From NCBI RefSeq assembly GCF_004959935.1, contig NZ_SMYN01000005.1, forward strand, positions 62,001-126,000: a stretch of DNA of 64,000 bases. The letters run 5' to 3'. A program made the position numbers and the translations under genes. This document shows positions 1 through 8,600 of this stretch, one piece after another. The notes below the pieces were generated by a model. The model had not been told where the DNA came from. It was given only the letters and a program-made list of their open reading frames with translations, and made no database searches. Position 1 is the stretch's first letter. Each line of letters begins with the position of its first letter. The DNA is from Falsirhodobacter xinxiangensis (GTDB lineage Bacteria; Pseudomonadota; Alphaproteobacteria; Rhodobacterales; Rhodobacteraceae).

Positions 1-1038
1 GACGAAGGACGGCTCGCGGATGAAGATGGAGATGAGGGCGCAGCCGCCGGTCAGCATGTCCTCGCGCGTGATCTCGGACGCCTTGCGGTTCTTGACCAGC
101 TCCCCATACGCCTTGATGCCCTTCAGCATCGCGGACCAGAAGCCGGATTCATGCGTGCCGCCCTCGGGGGTGGGGACGGTGTTGCAGTATGAATGGATGA
201 ACCCGTCGCGGGTGGGCGTCCAGTTGATCGCCCATTCGACCGAACCGGGGACGTTGAACTTTTCGAAGCTGACCTTCCCGGCAAAGGGCTTGTCGGCATA
301 GGTCGTCGTGCCCTCCATCACCTCGCCCAAGTAATCGGCAAGGCCGTTCGGATACTGGAACGTCGCCTCCAGCGGGGTTTCCCCATCGGCGACGGCGGTT
401 TTCCAGCGGATTTCCACCCCCGAGAACAGATAGGCCTTGGACCGCACCATCTTGAACAGGCGCGCGGGCTTCAGTTGCAGATGGCCGAAGATTTCCGCAT
501 CCGGGTGGAAGGTGATCGTGGTGCCGCGCCGGTTCGGGGCGGGGCCGACCTTGGCGACCGGGCCTTGCGGCACGCCGCGGGCAAATTCCTGCACGAACAA
601 TTCGCGGTTGCGCGCCACCTCGACCCGCATGTGATCCGACAGCGCGTTCACCACCGAAGACCCTACGCCGTTCAGACCTCCCGAGGTCGAATAGGCCTTG
701 TTGGAGAACTTGCCCCCCGCGTGCAGCGTGCAGAGGATCACCTCCAGCGCCGACTTGCCGGGGAACTTGGGGTGCGGATCGACCGGGATGCCGCGTCCGT
801 TGTCGCGCACGGTCACGGAATGGTCGGCGTGAAGCTCCACCTCGATGCGGTTCGCATGGCCAGCCACCGCCTCGTCCATCGAGTTGTCGAGGATTTCGGC
901 AACCAGATGGTGCAGGGCGCGTTCGTCCGTGCCGCCGATATACATGCCCGGGCGTTTGCGGACCGGCTCCAGCCCCTCCAGCACCTCGATGCTGGATGCG
1001 TCATAGGTTTCCAGGGGCTGGGAGAGGAGGTCGTTCAT
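1..1038 (-). CDS. parE: DNA topoisomerase IV subunit B (ParE), N-terminal part
   Basis: This is the ATPase subunit of topoisomerase IV, which unlinks daughter chromosomes. About 346 codons are present; the C-terminal toprim part lies beyond the left edge. The start is the ATG at 1038, preceded by a purine-rich stretch. Visible GHKL motifs are EILDNSMDEA (Asn/Glu, Mg-ATP binding), RDNGRGIP and the GGLNGVGSS lid. The opening SIEVLEGLEPVRKRPGMYIG is shared with GyrB, but the context of YDASSIEVLEGLEPV and the short N-terminus fit alphaproteobacterial ParE better. GyrB is the main alternative. No stop is seen in the window, so the gene is partial only because of the window edge. Confidence 0.9.
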   Translation of the reverse strand, partial: MNDLLSQPLETYDASSIEVLEGLEPVRKRPGMYIGGTDERALHHLVAEILDNSMDEAVAGHANRIEVELHADHSVTVRDNGRGIPVDPHPKFPGKSALEVILCTLHAGGKFSNKAYSTSGGLNGVGSSVVNALSDHMRVEVARNRELFVQEFARGVPQGPVAKVGPAPNRRGTTITFHPDAEIFGHLQLKPARLFKMVRSKAYLFSGVEIRWKTAVADGETPLEATFQYPNGLADYLGEVMEGTTTYADKPFAGKVSFEKFNVPGSVEWAINWTPTRDGFIHSYCNTVPTPEGGTHESGFWSAMLKGIKAYGELVKNRKASEITREDMLTGGCALISIFIREPSFV

Positions 1039-1060
1039 GGCCGCTCGATTCGTTTTGGAA

Positions 1061-1088
1061 GCCCCACATAAAACATTTCATGCGGGGC
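1061..1088 (-). terminator. hairpin between GST gene and parE
   Basis: Nine-base-pair stem (GCCCCGCAT with ATGTGGGGC on the minus strand, one G-T pair) and a 10-nt AT-rich loop. It sits 10 bp after the stop of the GST gene and 23 bp before the parE start. The T-run after it is poor, so it may be a weak terminator, an mRNA end-stabilising hairpin, or a structure in the parE leader. Confidence 0.4.
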
Positions 1089-1098
1089 GGGGGCAAGG

Positions 1099-1758
1099 TC
1101 AGGCGGGCTCGGCCTCCCGCGCGGCCATCATCGACAGGAAGGCGGGGCGGGACTGGCAGCGGCCCAGCCATGCGCCCAGCGCCGGGAATTCCGCGATCAG
1201 GGCCGTCGCGCCCTGCGAATACCGGACGCATTCGGCCACGTTGATGTCGGCCACGGTGAAACGGTCGCCCACCAGCCAGTCGTTGCCCCCGAAGTGACGC
1301 TCCAGCCGGGCGAAGGGGCGGCGCAGCTTTTCGGACGCGATGGCGATGGCGGCCTGACCCTCGGGCTGCACGCCGCCGCCATTGGCAAGGATCCTCTGGA
1401 TCTCCAGCGCGCAGGCCTCGATGCTGGTGGCGGCCAGCAGCGTCCATTGCGAGATCAGCGCCTCCTCGGCCGCGTCCTGCGGGCCAAGAGCGCCGCCGTG
1501 GACGCGGGCGATATGCTGCGTGATGGCCAGCGATTCCGTCAGGATCAGGCCCTCGTCCTCCATGCAGGGTACCTGTCCCAGCGGGTTCACGGCCAGATAT
1601 TCCGGGGACGCGGTGTTGAACGGCGCATCTTCGGCCCGCGGGTTCGGCAGGCGATAGGCCTGGATCACCGGGACATGGTTGAAGGGCAGCGCGATTTCGG
1701 CCAGCAGCCACAGCGGGCGCGTCGCACGCGATCTGTAGACGCCGTAGATGGTCAGCAT
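1099..1758 (-). CDS. glutathione S-transferase family protein
   Basis: A 219-residue cytosolic GST, the usual length for the family. The N-terminal thioredoxin-like half begins MLTIYGVYRSRATRPLWLL with a Ser/Arg-rich catalytic turn near residues 8-11, followed by NPLGQVPCMEDEGLILTESLAI, the cis-Pro and the glutathione gamma-Glu-binding ES pair. The C-terminal all-alpha half contains the N-capping-box-type segment VGDRFTVADINVAECV. The start at 1758 is chosen because AGGAGAAGA lies just upstream; a longer reading frame upstream has no ribosome site. The substrate cannot be told from sequence. It stands alone, divergent from the LuxR-type gene. Confidence 0.85.
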   Translation of the reverse strand: MLTIYGVYRSRATRPLWLLAEIALPFNHVPVIQAYRLPNPRAEDAPFNTASPEYLAVNPLGQVPCMEDEGLILTESLAITQHIARVHGGALGPQDAAEEALISQWTLLAATSIEACALEIQRILANGGGVQPEGQAAIAIASEKLRRPFARLERHFGGNDWLVGDRFTVADINVAECVRYSQGATALIAEFPALGAWLGRCQSRPAFLSMMAAREAEPA

Positions 1759-1933
1759 CGGTCTTCTCCTTTTGCCTGCGCGCGCATCAGACCACGCCGC
1801 GCCGCGCTGCGGAAGGGGTTCGGAACAAATCCGCGCCGGGTCGTTTATCTGGGGAATGAAATGCATTTACCGCTTGCCGGTGACGCCGCGCTGCGGCAGG
1901 GAAAGATTGGCCGAAACCGCGTAGACGGGGCAT

Positions 1934-3616
1934 ATGACACCACCCGAAGATCATGAACACCGGGCAGAAATCGTCGACCGCCTGTATGACGTGGCGCTCG
2001 ACCCGATGCGGTTCGAGGATCTGATCGACGCCTGGGAAGGGCGCGGAAGTGCTGCGGACGACCCCGCGATCGACGCGCATATGTCCCGCGCCCGCGTTTT
2101 TCTTGATCGTTACGATGCGGCGCGCGACGGGGGCGGGGCGCGCGCGGCGCTGGACGCGGTGCATCGCTCTGCCGCGTTTCTGTCCGACGGGGTTTCCGGG
2201 GTCGTCGCCTGCAACCGCGCGATGGAACAGGCCTTCGATATCCGCGAAGGCGCGCCTCTGTCGGATCTGCCCTTCGATCCGCATGACGTGGAATCGCTGT
2301 CCGAGGCGATCCTGCGCGTGACGGGCGGCAAGGCCGAAAAGGTCGCGACCCTGCGGCTTCGGTCGTCGCAGACGGGCAGCCCGGTGATCGTGCGCATCAC
2401 CCCCGTCATCGCCGAGGCTCCGCGCCCGGTCGCGCTGGTGCAATCGACCGAACTCGTCTGGCCCGAAGGGTTCGAGACGCCGGTGCAGGAGGCGTTCGGC
2501 CTGACCTTGGCTGAGGTGGAGATCGTGCGCGGCCTGAGCATGGGCCAGCCCGTCCGCGACATCGCCGAGGCGCGGGGCCGGTCGGTCGATACCGTCCGCA
2601 CGCAGCTTCGCTCGATCCTTGCCAAGACGGAAACGCATTCACAGTTCGAACTGGTGCGTGTCGTCCTTGGGCTGATGGACCTGTCGCACCCGCCCCGGTC
2701 CGAACGGCAGGCCGAAGGGCTGGTCGGGTTGCCCTTTCAGACGCTGCGGATGCCCGACGGGCGACGGTTGGATTGGATCGAATTCGGCGATCCGGGCGGC
2801 CTGCCGCTTTTGTTCATGCATCTGGATTACGGCCTGATCCGCTGGCCCGCATCGGCGGAACGCCGTGCGGCGCAGCGCGGCATCCGGGTGATCGTGCCGG
2901 TGCGTGCGGGCTATGGCGCAAGCGATCTGCATTCCAAGGGAACGGACCATCTGGCCGGTGTCACGCTGGATTACGCCGCGGTTCTGGATCACCTGAACAT
3001 TCGCCGCGTGGCGGTGATCGCGCTGGGCGCCGATCTGCGGTTCGCGATGAACCTGTCGATCCTGCGGCCCGGCATGGTGACCGGCATCCTTGGATGTGCG
3101 GCCCAACTGCCGCTGCGCAGCCGCGCGCAATACGAACGCATGGACAAATGGCAGCGGTTCATCCTCGCCAATGCCCGTTATGCGCCGCGCATCCTGCCAT
3201 TCATGGTGCAGGCGGCGTTTGCGGTCGCGCACAAGATGGGCAAGGACGCTTTCTTTCGCCACATCAACGGCGGCTCGCCCGCCGATGTCGCGCTGATGGA
3301 CCGCCCCGAGGTTCGCGATGCGCTGCTGCTGGGGTCCGAGGTCTGCCTCACCAAGGGCCGGTCGGCGCATGAGGCGTTCACCCGCGAATGTATCGGATCG
3401 GAAAAGGACTGGTCCGCCGTCGTGCGCGCCTGCCGCGTGCCGACGGTGCTGCTTCAGGCCGATCAGGACCCGCAAACCCCGGTGCTGACGGTGCGGGAAC
3501 TTCTGGAGGATTTTACGGATGTTTCGGCCGAGTTTCTGCCGGGGACGGGACAGCTTCTGTTCTTTCAGGAATGGGAAACCGCCCTTCGCCGGGTGGAGCC
3601 GATGCTGCCACGATAG
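1934..3616 (+). CDS. LuxR-type regulator fused to an alpha/beta-hydrolase fold
   Basis: A 560-residue protein in three parts: an N-terminal region (about 1-180) of PAS/GAF-like character, a LuxR-type helix-turn-helix (about 187-245, LTLAEVEIVRGLSMGQPVRDIAE then SVDTVRTQLRSILAKTET), and a C-terminal alpha/beta-hydrolase domain (about 265-560). The HTH is therefore internal, not C-terminal. In the hydrolase part the nucleophile elbow reads G365-A-D367-L-R where catalytic members have GxSxG, and the site of the catalytic histidine reads PGTGQ540. The domain is thus more likely a ligand sensor than an enzyme, although an Asp nucleophile exists in epoxide hydrolases. Start ATG at 1934; divergent from the GST gene. 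The ligand and target genes are unknown. Confidence 0.8.
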   Translation: MTPPEDHEHRAEIVDRLYDVALDPMRFEDLIDAWEGRGSAADDPAIDAHMSRARVFLDRYDAARDGGGARAALDAVHRSAAFLSDGVSGVVACNRAMEQAFDIREGAPLSDLPFDPHDVESLSEAILRVTGGKAEKVATLRLRSSQTGSPVIVRITPVIAEAPRPVALVQSTELVWPEGFETPVQEAFGLTLAEVEIVRGLSMGQPVRDIAEARGRSVDTVRTQLRSILAKTETHSQFELVRVVLGLMDLSHPPRSERQAEGLVGLPFQTLRMPDGRRLDWIEFGDPGGLPLLFMHLDYGLIRWPASAERRAAQRGIRVIVPVRAGYGASDLHSKGTDHLAGVTLDYAAVLDHLNIRRVAVIALGADLRFAMNLSILRPGMVTGILGCAAQLPLRSRAQYERMDKWQRFILANARYAPRILPFMVQAAFAVAHKMGKDAFFRHINGGSPADVALMDRPEVRDALLLGSEVCLTKGRSAHEAFTRECIGSEKDWSAVVRACRVPTVLLQADQDPQTPVLTVRELLEDFTDVSAEFLPGTGQLLFFQEWETALRRVEPMLPR

Positions 3617-3640
3617 ACAAATTTCAGGTTTGTGCGCGCG

Positions 3641-3658
3641 ATACCCCAATTGAGGTAT
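3641..3658. promoter_or_regulatory. 18-bp near-perfect palindrome, possible operator
   Basis: ATACCCCAATTGAGGTAT is a palindrome with a single mismatched pair, 25 bp after the stop of the LuxR-type regulator. Its centre (3649.5) lies about 40 bp before a plausible transcription start near 3690, the spacing at which LuxR-family activators bind class II promoters. Whether the adjacent regulator binds it is inference. It could also form a short RNA hairpin in the 3' untranslated region. Confidence 0.4.
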
Positions 3659-3689
3659 GCGCGTGCTGCGACTGCACACTAAGACGGCG

Positions 3690-3774
3690 GGCATTGTTCG
3701 ATTGTATTAGTGATCTTATTCGTGAGTATCTCGAACGGGGCGAGGGGGAAGACCCCTCGCCCCGTTCTTTTTTT
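3690..3774 (+). ncRNA. candidate small RNA with strong intrinsic terminator
   Basis: Between the regulator stop (3616) and the MATE start (3828) there is no reading frame of note, but about 115 nt after the stop there is an unusually strong terminator. A short AT-richer stretch (3690-3732, unlike the GC-rich genes around it) precedes it. This architecture suits an independent small RNA of roughly 85 nt, or a 3'-UTR-derived one. The 5' end is a guess based on a weak -10-like CACTAA at 3677-3682. No known family was recognised. Confidence 0.4.
3733..3774 (+). terminator. rho-independent terminator
   Basis: Perfect 15-bp stem, GAACGGGGCGAGGGG (3733-3747) with its complement at 3753-3767, loop GAAGA, then seven T (3768-3774). 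It ends the regulator transcript and/or the candidate small RNA and insulates the MATE gene. Confidence 0.9.
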
Positions 3775-3827
3775 GCCCGCGCAAGCCTCGTGTTGCCCAA
3801 AACATCGGCAGGCTGTAACTCGGCATC

Positions 3828-5171
3828 ATGAGACAGAGCTATCCCTCCCACGCCCGCGCGACGCTTGTGCTGGGCCTGCCGCTGATCGGCAGCCATCTGG
3901 CGCAGATGTCGCTGCACGTGGTCGATTCGCTGATGCTGGGCCGTTACGGCGTGCCGCATCTGGCGGCTGTGGTGCTGGGCACGTCGATGTTCTTCGTGAC
4001 GTTCATCCTTGGCTCTGGATTCGCGCAGGCGGTGATGCCGATGGTCGCCTCGGCACTGGGCCGCGGGGACGAGGCGCAGGTGCGGCGCGATGCGCGCATG
4101 GGGCTATGGCTGTCGGTCGGGTTCGGGCTGATCACCTATCCGCTGTTCTGGTTCTCCGGCTCGGTGCTGCTGGCCGCCGGACAGAATGCCGAGGTGGCCG
4201 GGCTGGCGCAGGACTTCCTGCGGATCGCCGGGCTGGGGATGATCCCGGCGCTGCTGGTGATGGTGTTCAAAAGCTATCTCGCCGCGCTGGAGCGCACGCA
4301 GGTGGTGCTGTGGACGACCGTTTCGGCGGTGGGGCTGAACGTCGCCATCGGCTGGCCGCTGATCTTCGGACATTGGGGGCTGCCGGAACTGGGCGTGCGC
4401 GGGGCGGCCATCGCCTCGGTCACGGTGCAGACGGTGAACATGACCGTGCTGGCGATCTATGCCGGGCGGGTGAAGGAACTGCGGCGGTTCCATCTGTATC
4501 AACGGCTGTGGAAACCCGACTGGCAGGCGCTGGCGCAGGTGGCACGGCTGGGCTTTCCCATCGGCGTGACCGGGCTGGCCGAGGGGTCGCTGTTTCAGGT
4601 GACCGCGTTGATGATGGGCTGGATCGGCACGAACGAGCTTGCGGCCCACGGTATCGCGCTGGAGGTGGCGGCGCTGTCGTTCATGATCCATGTGGGATTG
4701 GCCAATGCCGCCACGGTGCGGGTCGCGCGGTTCGCGGGCATGGGCGATTATGCCGCCATGCGCGATGCGGCCAAGACCGCCATCGGCCTGTCGGTCATCG
4801 TCGCGATCTGCATCGTGACGCTGTTCCTGTCGATCCCCGAGCATATCATCGGGCTGTTCCTGTCCGACGGCAAACCCAACACCGCGGCGATCATCGCCTA
4901 TGGCACCACGCTTCTGGCACTGGCGGCGCTGTTCCAGTTCGCGGATGCGATGCAGGCCATCGCGCTGGGCCTGTTGCGCGGGCTGAAGGACACGCGGGTT
5001 CCGATGGTGCTGGCCGCGATCAGCTATTGGCTCGTGGGCGTCCCCGTCGGCTATTCGCTGGCCTTCGTGTTCGGGCTTGGCGGCGTGGGCCTGTGGCTTG
5101 GGCTGGTCAGCGGCCTTGCCGTCGCCGCCAGCCTTCTGATGTTCCGCTTCTGGAGCCGTGCGCCCGGTTGA
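3828..5171 (+). CDS. MATE family efflux transporter
   Basis: A 447-residue inner-membrane protein with about 12 hydrophobic segments arranged as two similar halves, the standard size for NorM/MATE cation-coupled drug and metabolite exporters. Typical features are the opening LGLPLIGSHLAQMSLHVVDS, with a conserved polar residue pattern in TM1-TM2, and the mid-protein repeat beginning LGFPIGVTGLAEGS. The start ATG at 3828 has no strong ribosome site nearby. It follows a strong terminator and so has its own transcription. The rpiA promoter lies right at its 3' end. The exported compound cannot be predicted. Confidence 0.88.
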   Translation: MRQSYPSHARATLVLGLPLIGSHLAQMSLHVVDSLMLGRYGVPHLAAVVLGTSMFFVTFILGSGFAQAVMPMVASALGRGDEAQVRRDARMGLWLSVGFGLITYPLFWFSGSVLLAAGQNAEVAGLAQDFLRIAGLGMIPALLVMVFKSYLAALERTQVVLWTTVSAVGLNVAIGWPLIFGHWGLPELGVRGAAIASVTVQTVNMTVLAIYAGRVKELRRFHLYQRLWKPDWQALAQVARLGFPIGVTGLAEGSLFQVTALMMGWIGTNELAAHGIALEVAALSFMIHVGLANAATVRVARFAGMGDYAAMRDAAKTAIGLSVIVAICIVTLFLSIPEHIIGLFLSDGKPNTAAIIAYGTTLLALAALFQFADAMQAIALGLLRGLKDTRVPMVLAAISYWLVGVPVGYSLAFVFGLGGVGLWLGLVSGLAVAASLLMFRFWSRAPG

Positions 5172-5200
5172 TTGTGCCTCGGCGGGGCATTGCCTATAAG
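5172..5200 (+). promoter_or_regulatory. sigma-70-type promoter of rpiA-gor
   Basis: TTGTGC (5172-5177), 17-bp spacer, TATAAG (5195-5200). It begins right at the stop of the MATE gene and would give a leader of about 20 nt before the rpiA ATG. Good match to the consensus by eye. Confidence 0.6.
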
Positions 5201-5227
5201 CGAGACAGCCCACCCAAGGAGATGCCA

Positions 5228-6016
5228 ATGCCAGCCGAGCTTTCCGCCATCGACACGGCCAAATTCGTCGCCGCCAAACGCGCGGTCGCCTATATCGAGG
5301 ACGGGATGAAGGTCGGCCTCGGGACCGGGTCCACCGCCGCGTGGATGGTCCGCTGCCTGGCCGAGCGTGTGCGCGAGGAAGGGCTGCGCGTCACCGGCGT
5401 TCCGACCTCGACCCGGACGCTGGAACTGGCGAAGCAGCTTGGCATTCCCGTGACCACGCTGGACGATGCGGGCTGGCTGGACCTGACCATCGATGGCGCG
5501 GACGAATTCGACCCGCAGCTTTCGCTGATCAAGGGCGGCGGGGCGGCGCTTTTGCAGGAGAAGATCGTGGCGACGGCGTCCGACCGGATGATCGTCATCA
5601 GCGATGCGGCCAAACGCGTCGCGGCCCTTGGCGCCTTCCCCCTGCCGGTAGAGGTGATCCCCTTCGGCTGGACCAGCACCAAACAGCATGTCGAGGAATT
5701 GCTGGCCGGGTCCGACGTGCTGGGCCGCGAGGTGACCTTGCGCATGTCGGGCGATCAGCCCCTGCGCACGGACGAGAACAACTTCATCCTCGATCTGCAT
5801 CTGAAGCGGATCGGCGATGCGCGGCATCTGTCGCTGCTGCTGAACCAGATCGCGGGCGTGGTCGAGAACGGGCTGTTCAACGACATCTGCGACGTGGTGA
5901 TCGTCGGCCATTCCGATGGCCGGGTCGAGGTGCAGGACCTTGCCGCCGGAACAACCACCGAAGGGCGCATCGACGTCGCTCCCTCTGCCAATATCTTTGC
6001 CGACCTTGGAGAATGA
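5228..6016 (+). CDS. rpiA: ribose-5-phosphate isomerase A
   Basis: Interconverts ribose 5-phosphate and ribulose 5-phosphate in the non-oxidative pentose phosphate pathway and, in phototrophic or autotrophic relatives, the Calvin cycle. The 262-residue protein has the RpiA motifs GLGTGSTA (phosphate loop, near residue 28), DGADEFD (catalytic Asp region) and KGGGAALL. The second of two ATGs (5228) is chosen because AAGGAG at 5216-5221 gives 6-nt spacing to it and none to the first. The stop overlaps the region of the gor start, so the two genes form one operon driven by the promoter at 5172-5200. Confidence 0.96.
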   Translation: MPAELSAIDTAKFVAAKRAVAYIEDGMKVGLGTGSTAAWMVRCLAERVREEGLRVTGVPTSTRTLELAKQLGIPVTTLDDAGWLDLTIDGADEFDPQLSLIKGGGAALLQEKIVATASDRMIVISDAAKRVAALGAFPLPVEVIPFGWTSTKQHVEELLAGSDVLGREVTLRMSGDQPLRTDENNFILDLHLKRIGDARHLSLLLNQIAGVVENGLFNDICDVVIVGHSDGRVEVQDLAAGTTTEGRIDVAPSANIFADLGE

Positions 6017-6018
6017 CG

Positions 6019-7377
6019 ATGGCCTTCGACTATGACCTGTTCGTGATCGGTGGCGGTTCGGGCGGTGTGCGCGCGGCCCGCGTCGCCTCGGGCGATCACG
6101 GTGCACGCGTCGCGCTGGCCGAGGAATACCGCATGGGCGGCACCTGCGTCATTCGCGGCTGCGTGCCCAAGAAGCTGATGGTCTTTGCATCCGAATACCG
6201 CCACATCAACAAGGACGCCCGCGCCTATGGCTGGGATCTGGAGGTGAAGGGCTTCGACTGGACCGTCTTCCACGCCCAGCTGGAAAACGAGCTGAACCGG
6301 CTGGAAGGCGCGTATCGCAACACGCTGAAGAATGCCGGGGTCGAGACGTTCGACCAGCGCGCCACGGTCAAGGACGCGCATACCGTGCGGCTGGCCGATG
6401 GGCGCGAGGTCACGGCCAAGCACATCCTGATCGCGACCGGCGGCACCCCCTTCGTGCCGGAGTTCGAGGGCAGCGATCTGGCCATCACCTCGAACGAGAT
6501 CTTCCATATGAAGGCGCTGCCGAAGCGGGCGCTGATCGTGGGCGGCGGCTATATCGCGTCGGAATTCGCCTGTATCCTGAACGGGATGGGGGTCGAGACG
6601 TCGCAATATTATCGCGGCGCGCAGATCCTGCGCGGCTTCGACGAGGAAGCGCGCGGACATATCGCCACGCAGATGATCGCCAGCGGCGTGAACCTGCAAT
6701 GCGGCACCGACGTGCTGCGGCTGGAGAAGACGGATACAGGCATCCGCGCCGTCGCCACCAACGGGACCGAGGACGAGTTTGACATCGTCATGTATGCCAC
6801 GGGCCGCAAGCCGAACGTCGCGGGCCTCGGGCTTGAAGACGTGGGCGTGCGCCTTGGCAAGAAGGGCGAGATCGAGGTCGACGACTGGCAGCAGACTTCG
6901 GTTCCGTCGATCTTCGCCGTGGGCGATGTGACGGACCGGATCAACCTGACCCCCATCGCCATCCGCGAAGGCCACGCCTTTGCCGATACCGTCTTTGGCG
7001 GGCAGAAGCGCAAGGCCGACTGGGATCTGGTGCCAAGCGCCGTCTTCACCCAGCCCGAATTCGGCACCGTCGGCAAGACCGAGGAGGAAGCCGAGGCCGA
7101 GGGCCCGATCGAGGTCTATTCCGCCACCTTCCGCCCGATGCAGACGCTGTTCGCCGGACGGCAGGACCGCGTGCTGATGAAGCTGGTCGTCTGCGCCCAG
7201 ACGCGCCGGGTGCTGGGCTGTCATATCGTCGCACCCCATGCGGGCGAAATGATCCAGCTTGCGGGCATCGCGGTGAAAATGGGCGCAACTAAAGAGGATT
7301 TCGACCGCACAGTGGCGGTTCACCCCTCGATGGCCGAAGAACTGGTGACGCTTCGCAAGCCGGTCAGGAAATCTTGA
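6019..7377 (+). CDS. gor: glutathione-disulfide reductase
   Basis: FAD enzyme that uses NADPH to reduce glutathione disulfide. The 452-residue protein has the N-terminal FAD Rossmann motif GGGSGGVRAA, the redox-active disulfide GGTCVIRGCVPKKL, the NAD(P) motif GGGYIASEFA and the second FAD motif IFAVGDVTDR. The C-terminal dimerisation domain carries the catalytic His in HPSMAEE. An ATG at 6013 overlaps the rpiA stop, but the ribosome site GGAG (6008-6011) is better placed for the ATG at 6019. Pairing with rpiA links NADPH-dependent redox control to pentose phosphate metabolism, a common arrangement in this family. Confidence 0.95.
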   Translation: MAFDYDLFVIGGGSGGVRAARVASGDHGARVALAEEYRMGGTCVIRGCVPKKLMVFASEYRHINKDARAYGWDLEVKGFDWTVFHAQLENELNRLEGAYRNTLKNAGVETFDQRATVKDAHTVRLADGREVTAKHILIATGGTPFVPEFEGSDLAITSNEIFHMKALPKRALIVGGGYIASEFACILNGMGVETSQYYRGAQILRGFDEEARGHIATQMIASGVNLQCGTDVLRLEKTDTGIRAVATNGTEDEFDIVMYATGRKPNVAGLGLEDVGVRLGKKGEIEVDDWQQTSVPSIFAVGDVTDRINLTPIAIREGHAFADTVFGGQKRKADWDLVPSAVFTQPEFGTVGKTEEEAEAEGPIEVYSATFRPMQTLFAGRQDRVLMKLVVCAQTRRVLGCHIVAPHAGEMIQLAGIAVKMGATKEDFDRTVAVHPSMAEELVTLRKPVRKS

Positions 7378-7430
7378 TTTCCGCAGGTTAATAGCCAATT
7401 TGGCGGGAACTTAACGAAGGGACGGACTTT

Positions 7431-8600
7431 ATGGCGAACGGAGGGCCTTGGGGCGGCGGCTCGGGCGGGAACGATCCCGGGCGGGGGAACGACGGCAACC
7501 GCGGCGGCAATGGCGGCGGGCGCCGACCCGAGGGCCGGGGCGAGATCGACGAGATGGTCCGCAAGGGGCAGGAGCAGCTTCGCGTGCTGATGGGCGGCAA
7601 GGGCCGCGTCGGCGGCGGCGGGCCGCGTCCGCCCAGCGGCGGCAACCCGATGGGGCCGATCTTCACCAAGCAGGGCCTTGGCCTTGGCGTTCTGGTGGCG
7701 GCGGGTCTCTGGGCCTTCGCTTCCTTCTATACCGTCCGTCCCGAACAGCGTTCGGTCGAACTGTTCCTTGGCGAGTTTTCGTCGGTCGGTCAGCCGGGTC
7801 TGAACTTCGCGCCCTGGCCGATCGTCACCCATGAACTGGTGCAGGTCACGGGCGAACGCACGACCGACATCGGCACCGGGCGTCTGGGCGAGAATGACAC
7901 CGGCCTGATGCTGACGCGCGACCAGAACATCGTCGATATCGAATTCCAGATCGTCTGGAACGTGTCTGACCCCGCGCATTTCCTGTTCAACCTTGAAAAC
8001 CCCGGCGACACGGTGCGCGCGGTGGCCGAAAGCGCCATGCGCGACATCATCGCCCGGTCGGACCTTGCGCCGATCCTCAACCGCGACCGGGGCGTGATCG
8101 CTGCCGATCTGCAAGGGGCGGTGCAAGGCACGCTCGACAGCTACAATGCCGGGATCAACGTGATCCGCGTCAACTTCGACCGCGCCGATCCGCCGTCTTC
8201 GGTCATCGACAGCTTCCGCGAGGTGCAGGCCGCGCAGCAGGAACGCTCGCGTCTGGAGAACGAGGCTGACGCCTATGCCAACCGCGTGACCGCGGGCGCA
8301 CGGGGTGAGGCGGCGCAGCTTCTGGAGCAGGCCGAAGCCTATCGCGCGCAAGCCGTCAACGTGGCCGAGGGTGAGGCGAGCCGCTTCGTCTCGGTCTATG
8401 AGGAATATGTCAACGCGCCGGACGTGACCCGCCGCCGGATGTATCTGGAAACGATGGAGCAGGTGCTGGGCGGGATGAACAAGGTCATCCTGGACGGCGT
8501 CGCACAGGGTGAGGGCGGTCAGGGCGTGGTGCCCTTCCTGCCGCTGAACGAAATGATCGGCCGCGGTGCTGCCGGACAGGCAGCCGGGGGGGCGAACTGA
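7431..8600 (+). CDS. hflK: HflK, membrane regulator of FtsH protease
   Basis: SPFH/prohibitin-family protein of 389 residues. Residues 1-75 are cytoplasmic and very rich in Gly, Pro and Asn, as in other HflK proteins. One membrane helix lies at about 83-102 (LGVLVAAGLWAFASFYTV), followed by the band-7 domain and an Ala/Glu-rich coiled coil at about 265-320. With HflC it forms the ring-shaped cage around FtsH that modulates turnover of membrane proteins. The start ATG at 7431 follows a GAAGGG-type site. The stop overlaps the hflC start by one base. Confidence 0.95.
   Translation: MANGGPWGGGSGGNDPGRGNDGNRGGNGGGRRPEGRGEIDEMVRKGQEQLRVLMGGKGRVGGGGPRPPSGGNPMGPIFTKQGLGLGVLVAAGLWAFASFYTVRPEQRSVELFLGEFSSVGQPGLNFAPWPIVTHELVQVTGERTTDIGTGRLGENDTGLMLTRDQNIVDIEFQIVWNVSDPAHFLFNLENPGDTVRAVAESAMRDIIARSDLAPILNRDRGVIAADLQGAVQGTLDSYNAGINVIRVNFDRADPPSSVIDSFREVQAAQQERSRLENEADAYANRVTAGARGEAAQLLEQAEAYRAQAVNVAEGEASRFVSVYEEYVNAPDVTRRRMYLETMEQVLGGMNKVILDGVAQGEGGQGVVPFLPLNEMIGRGAAGQAAGGAN

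Noticed and set aside
193-1071. 292-residue plus-strand reading frame
   Set aside because: It is antisense to parE, whose motifs are unmistakable; GC-rich genes routinely give long shadow frames.
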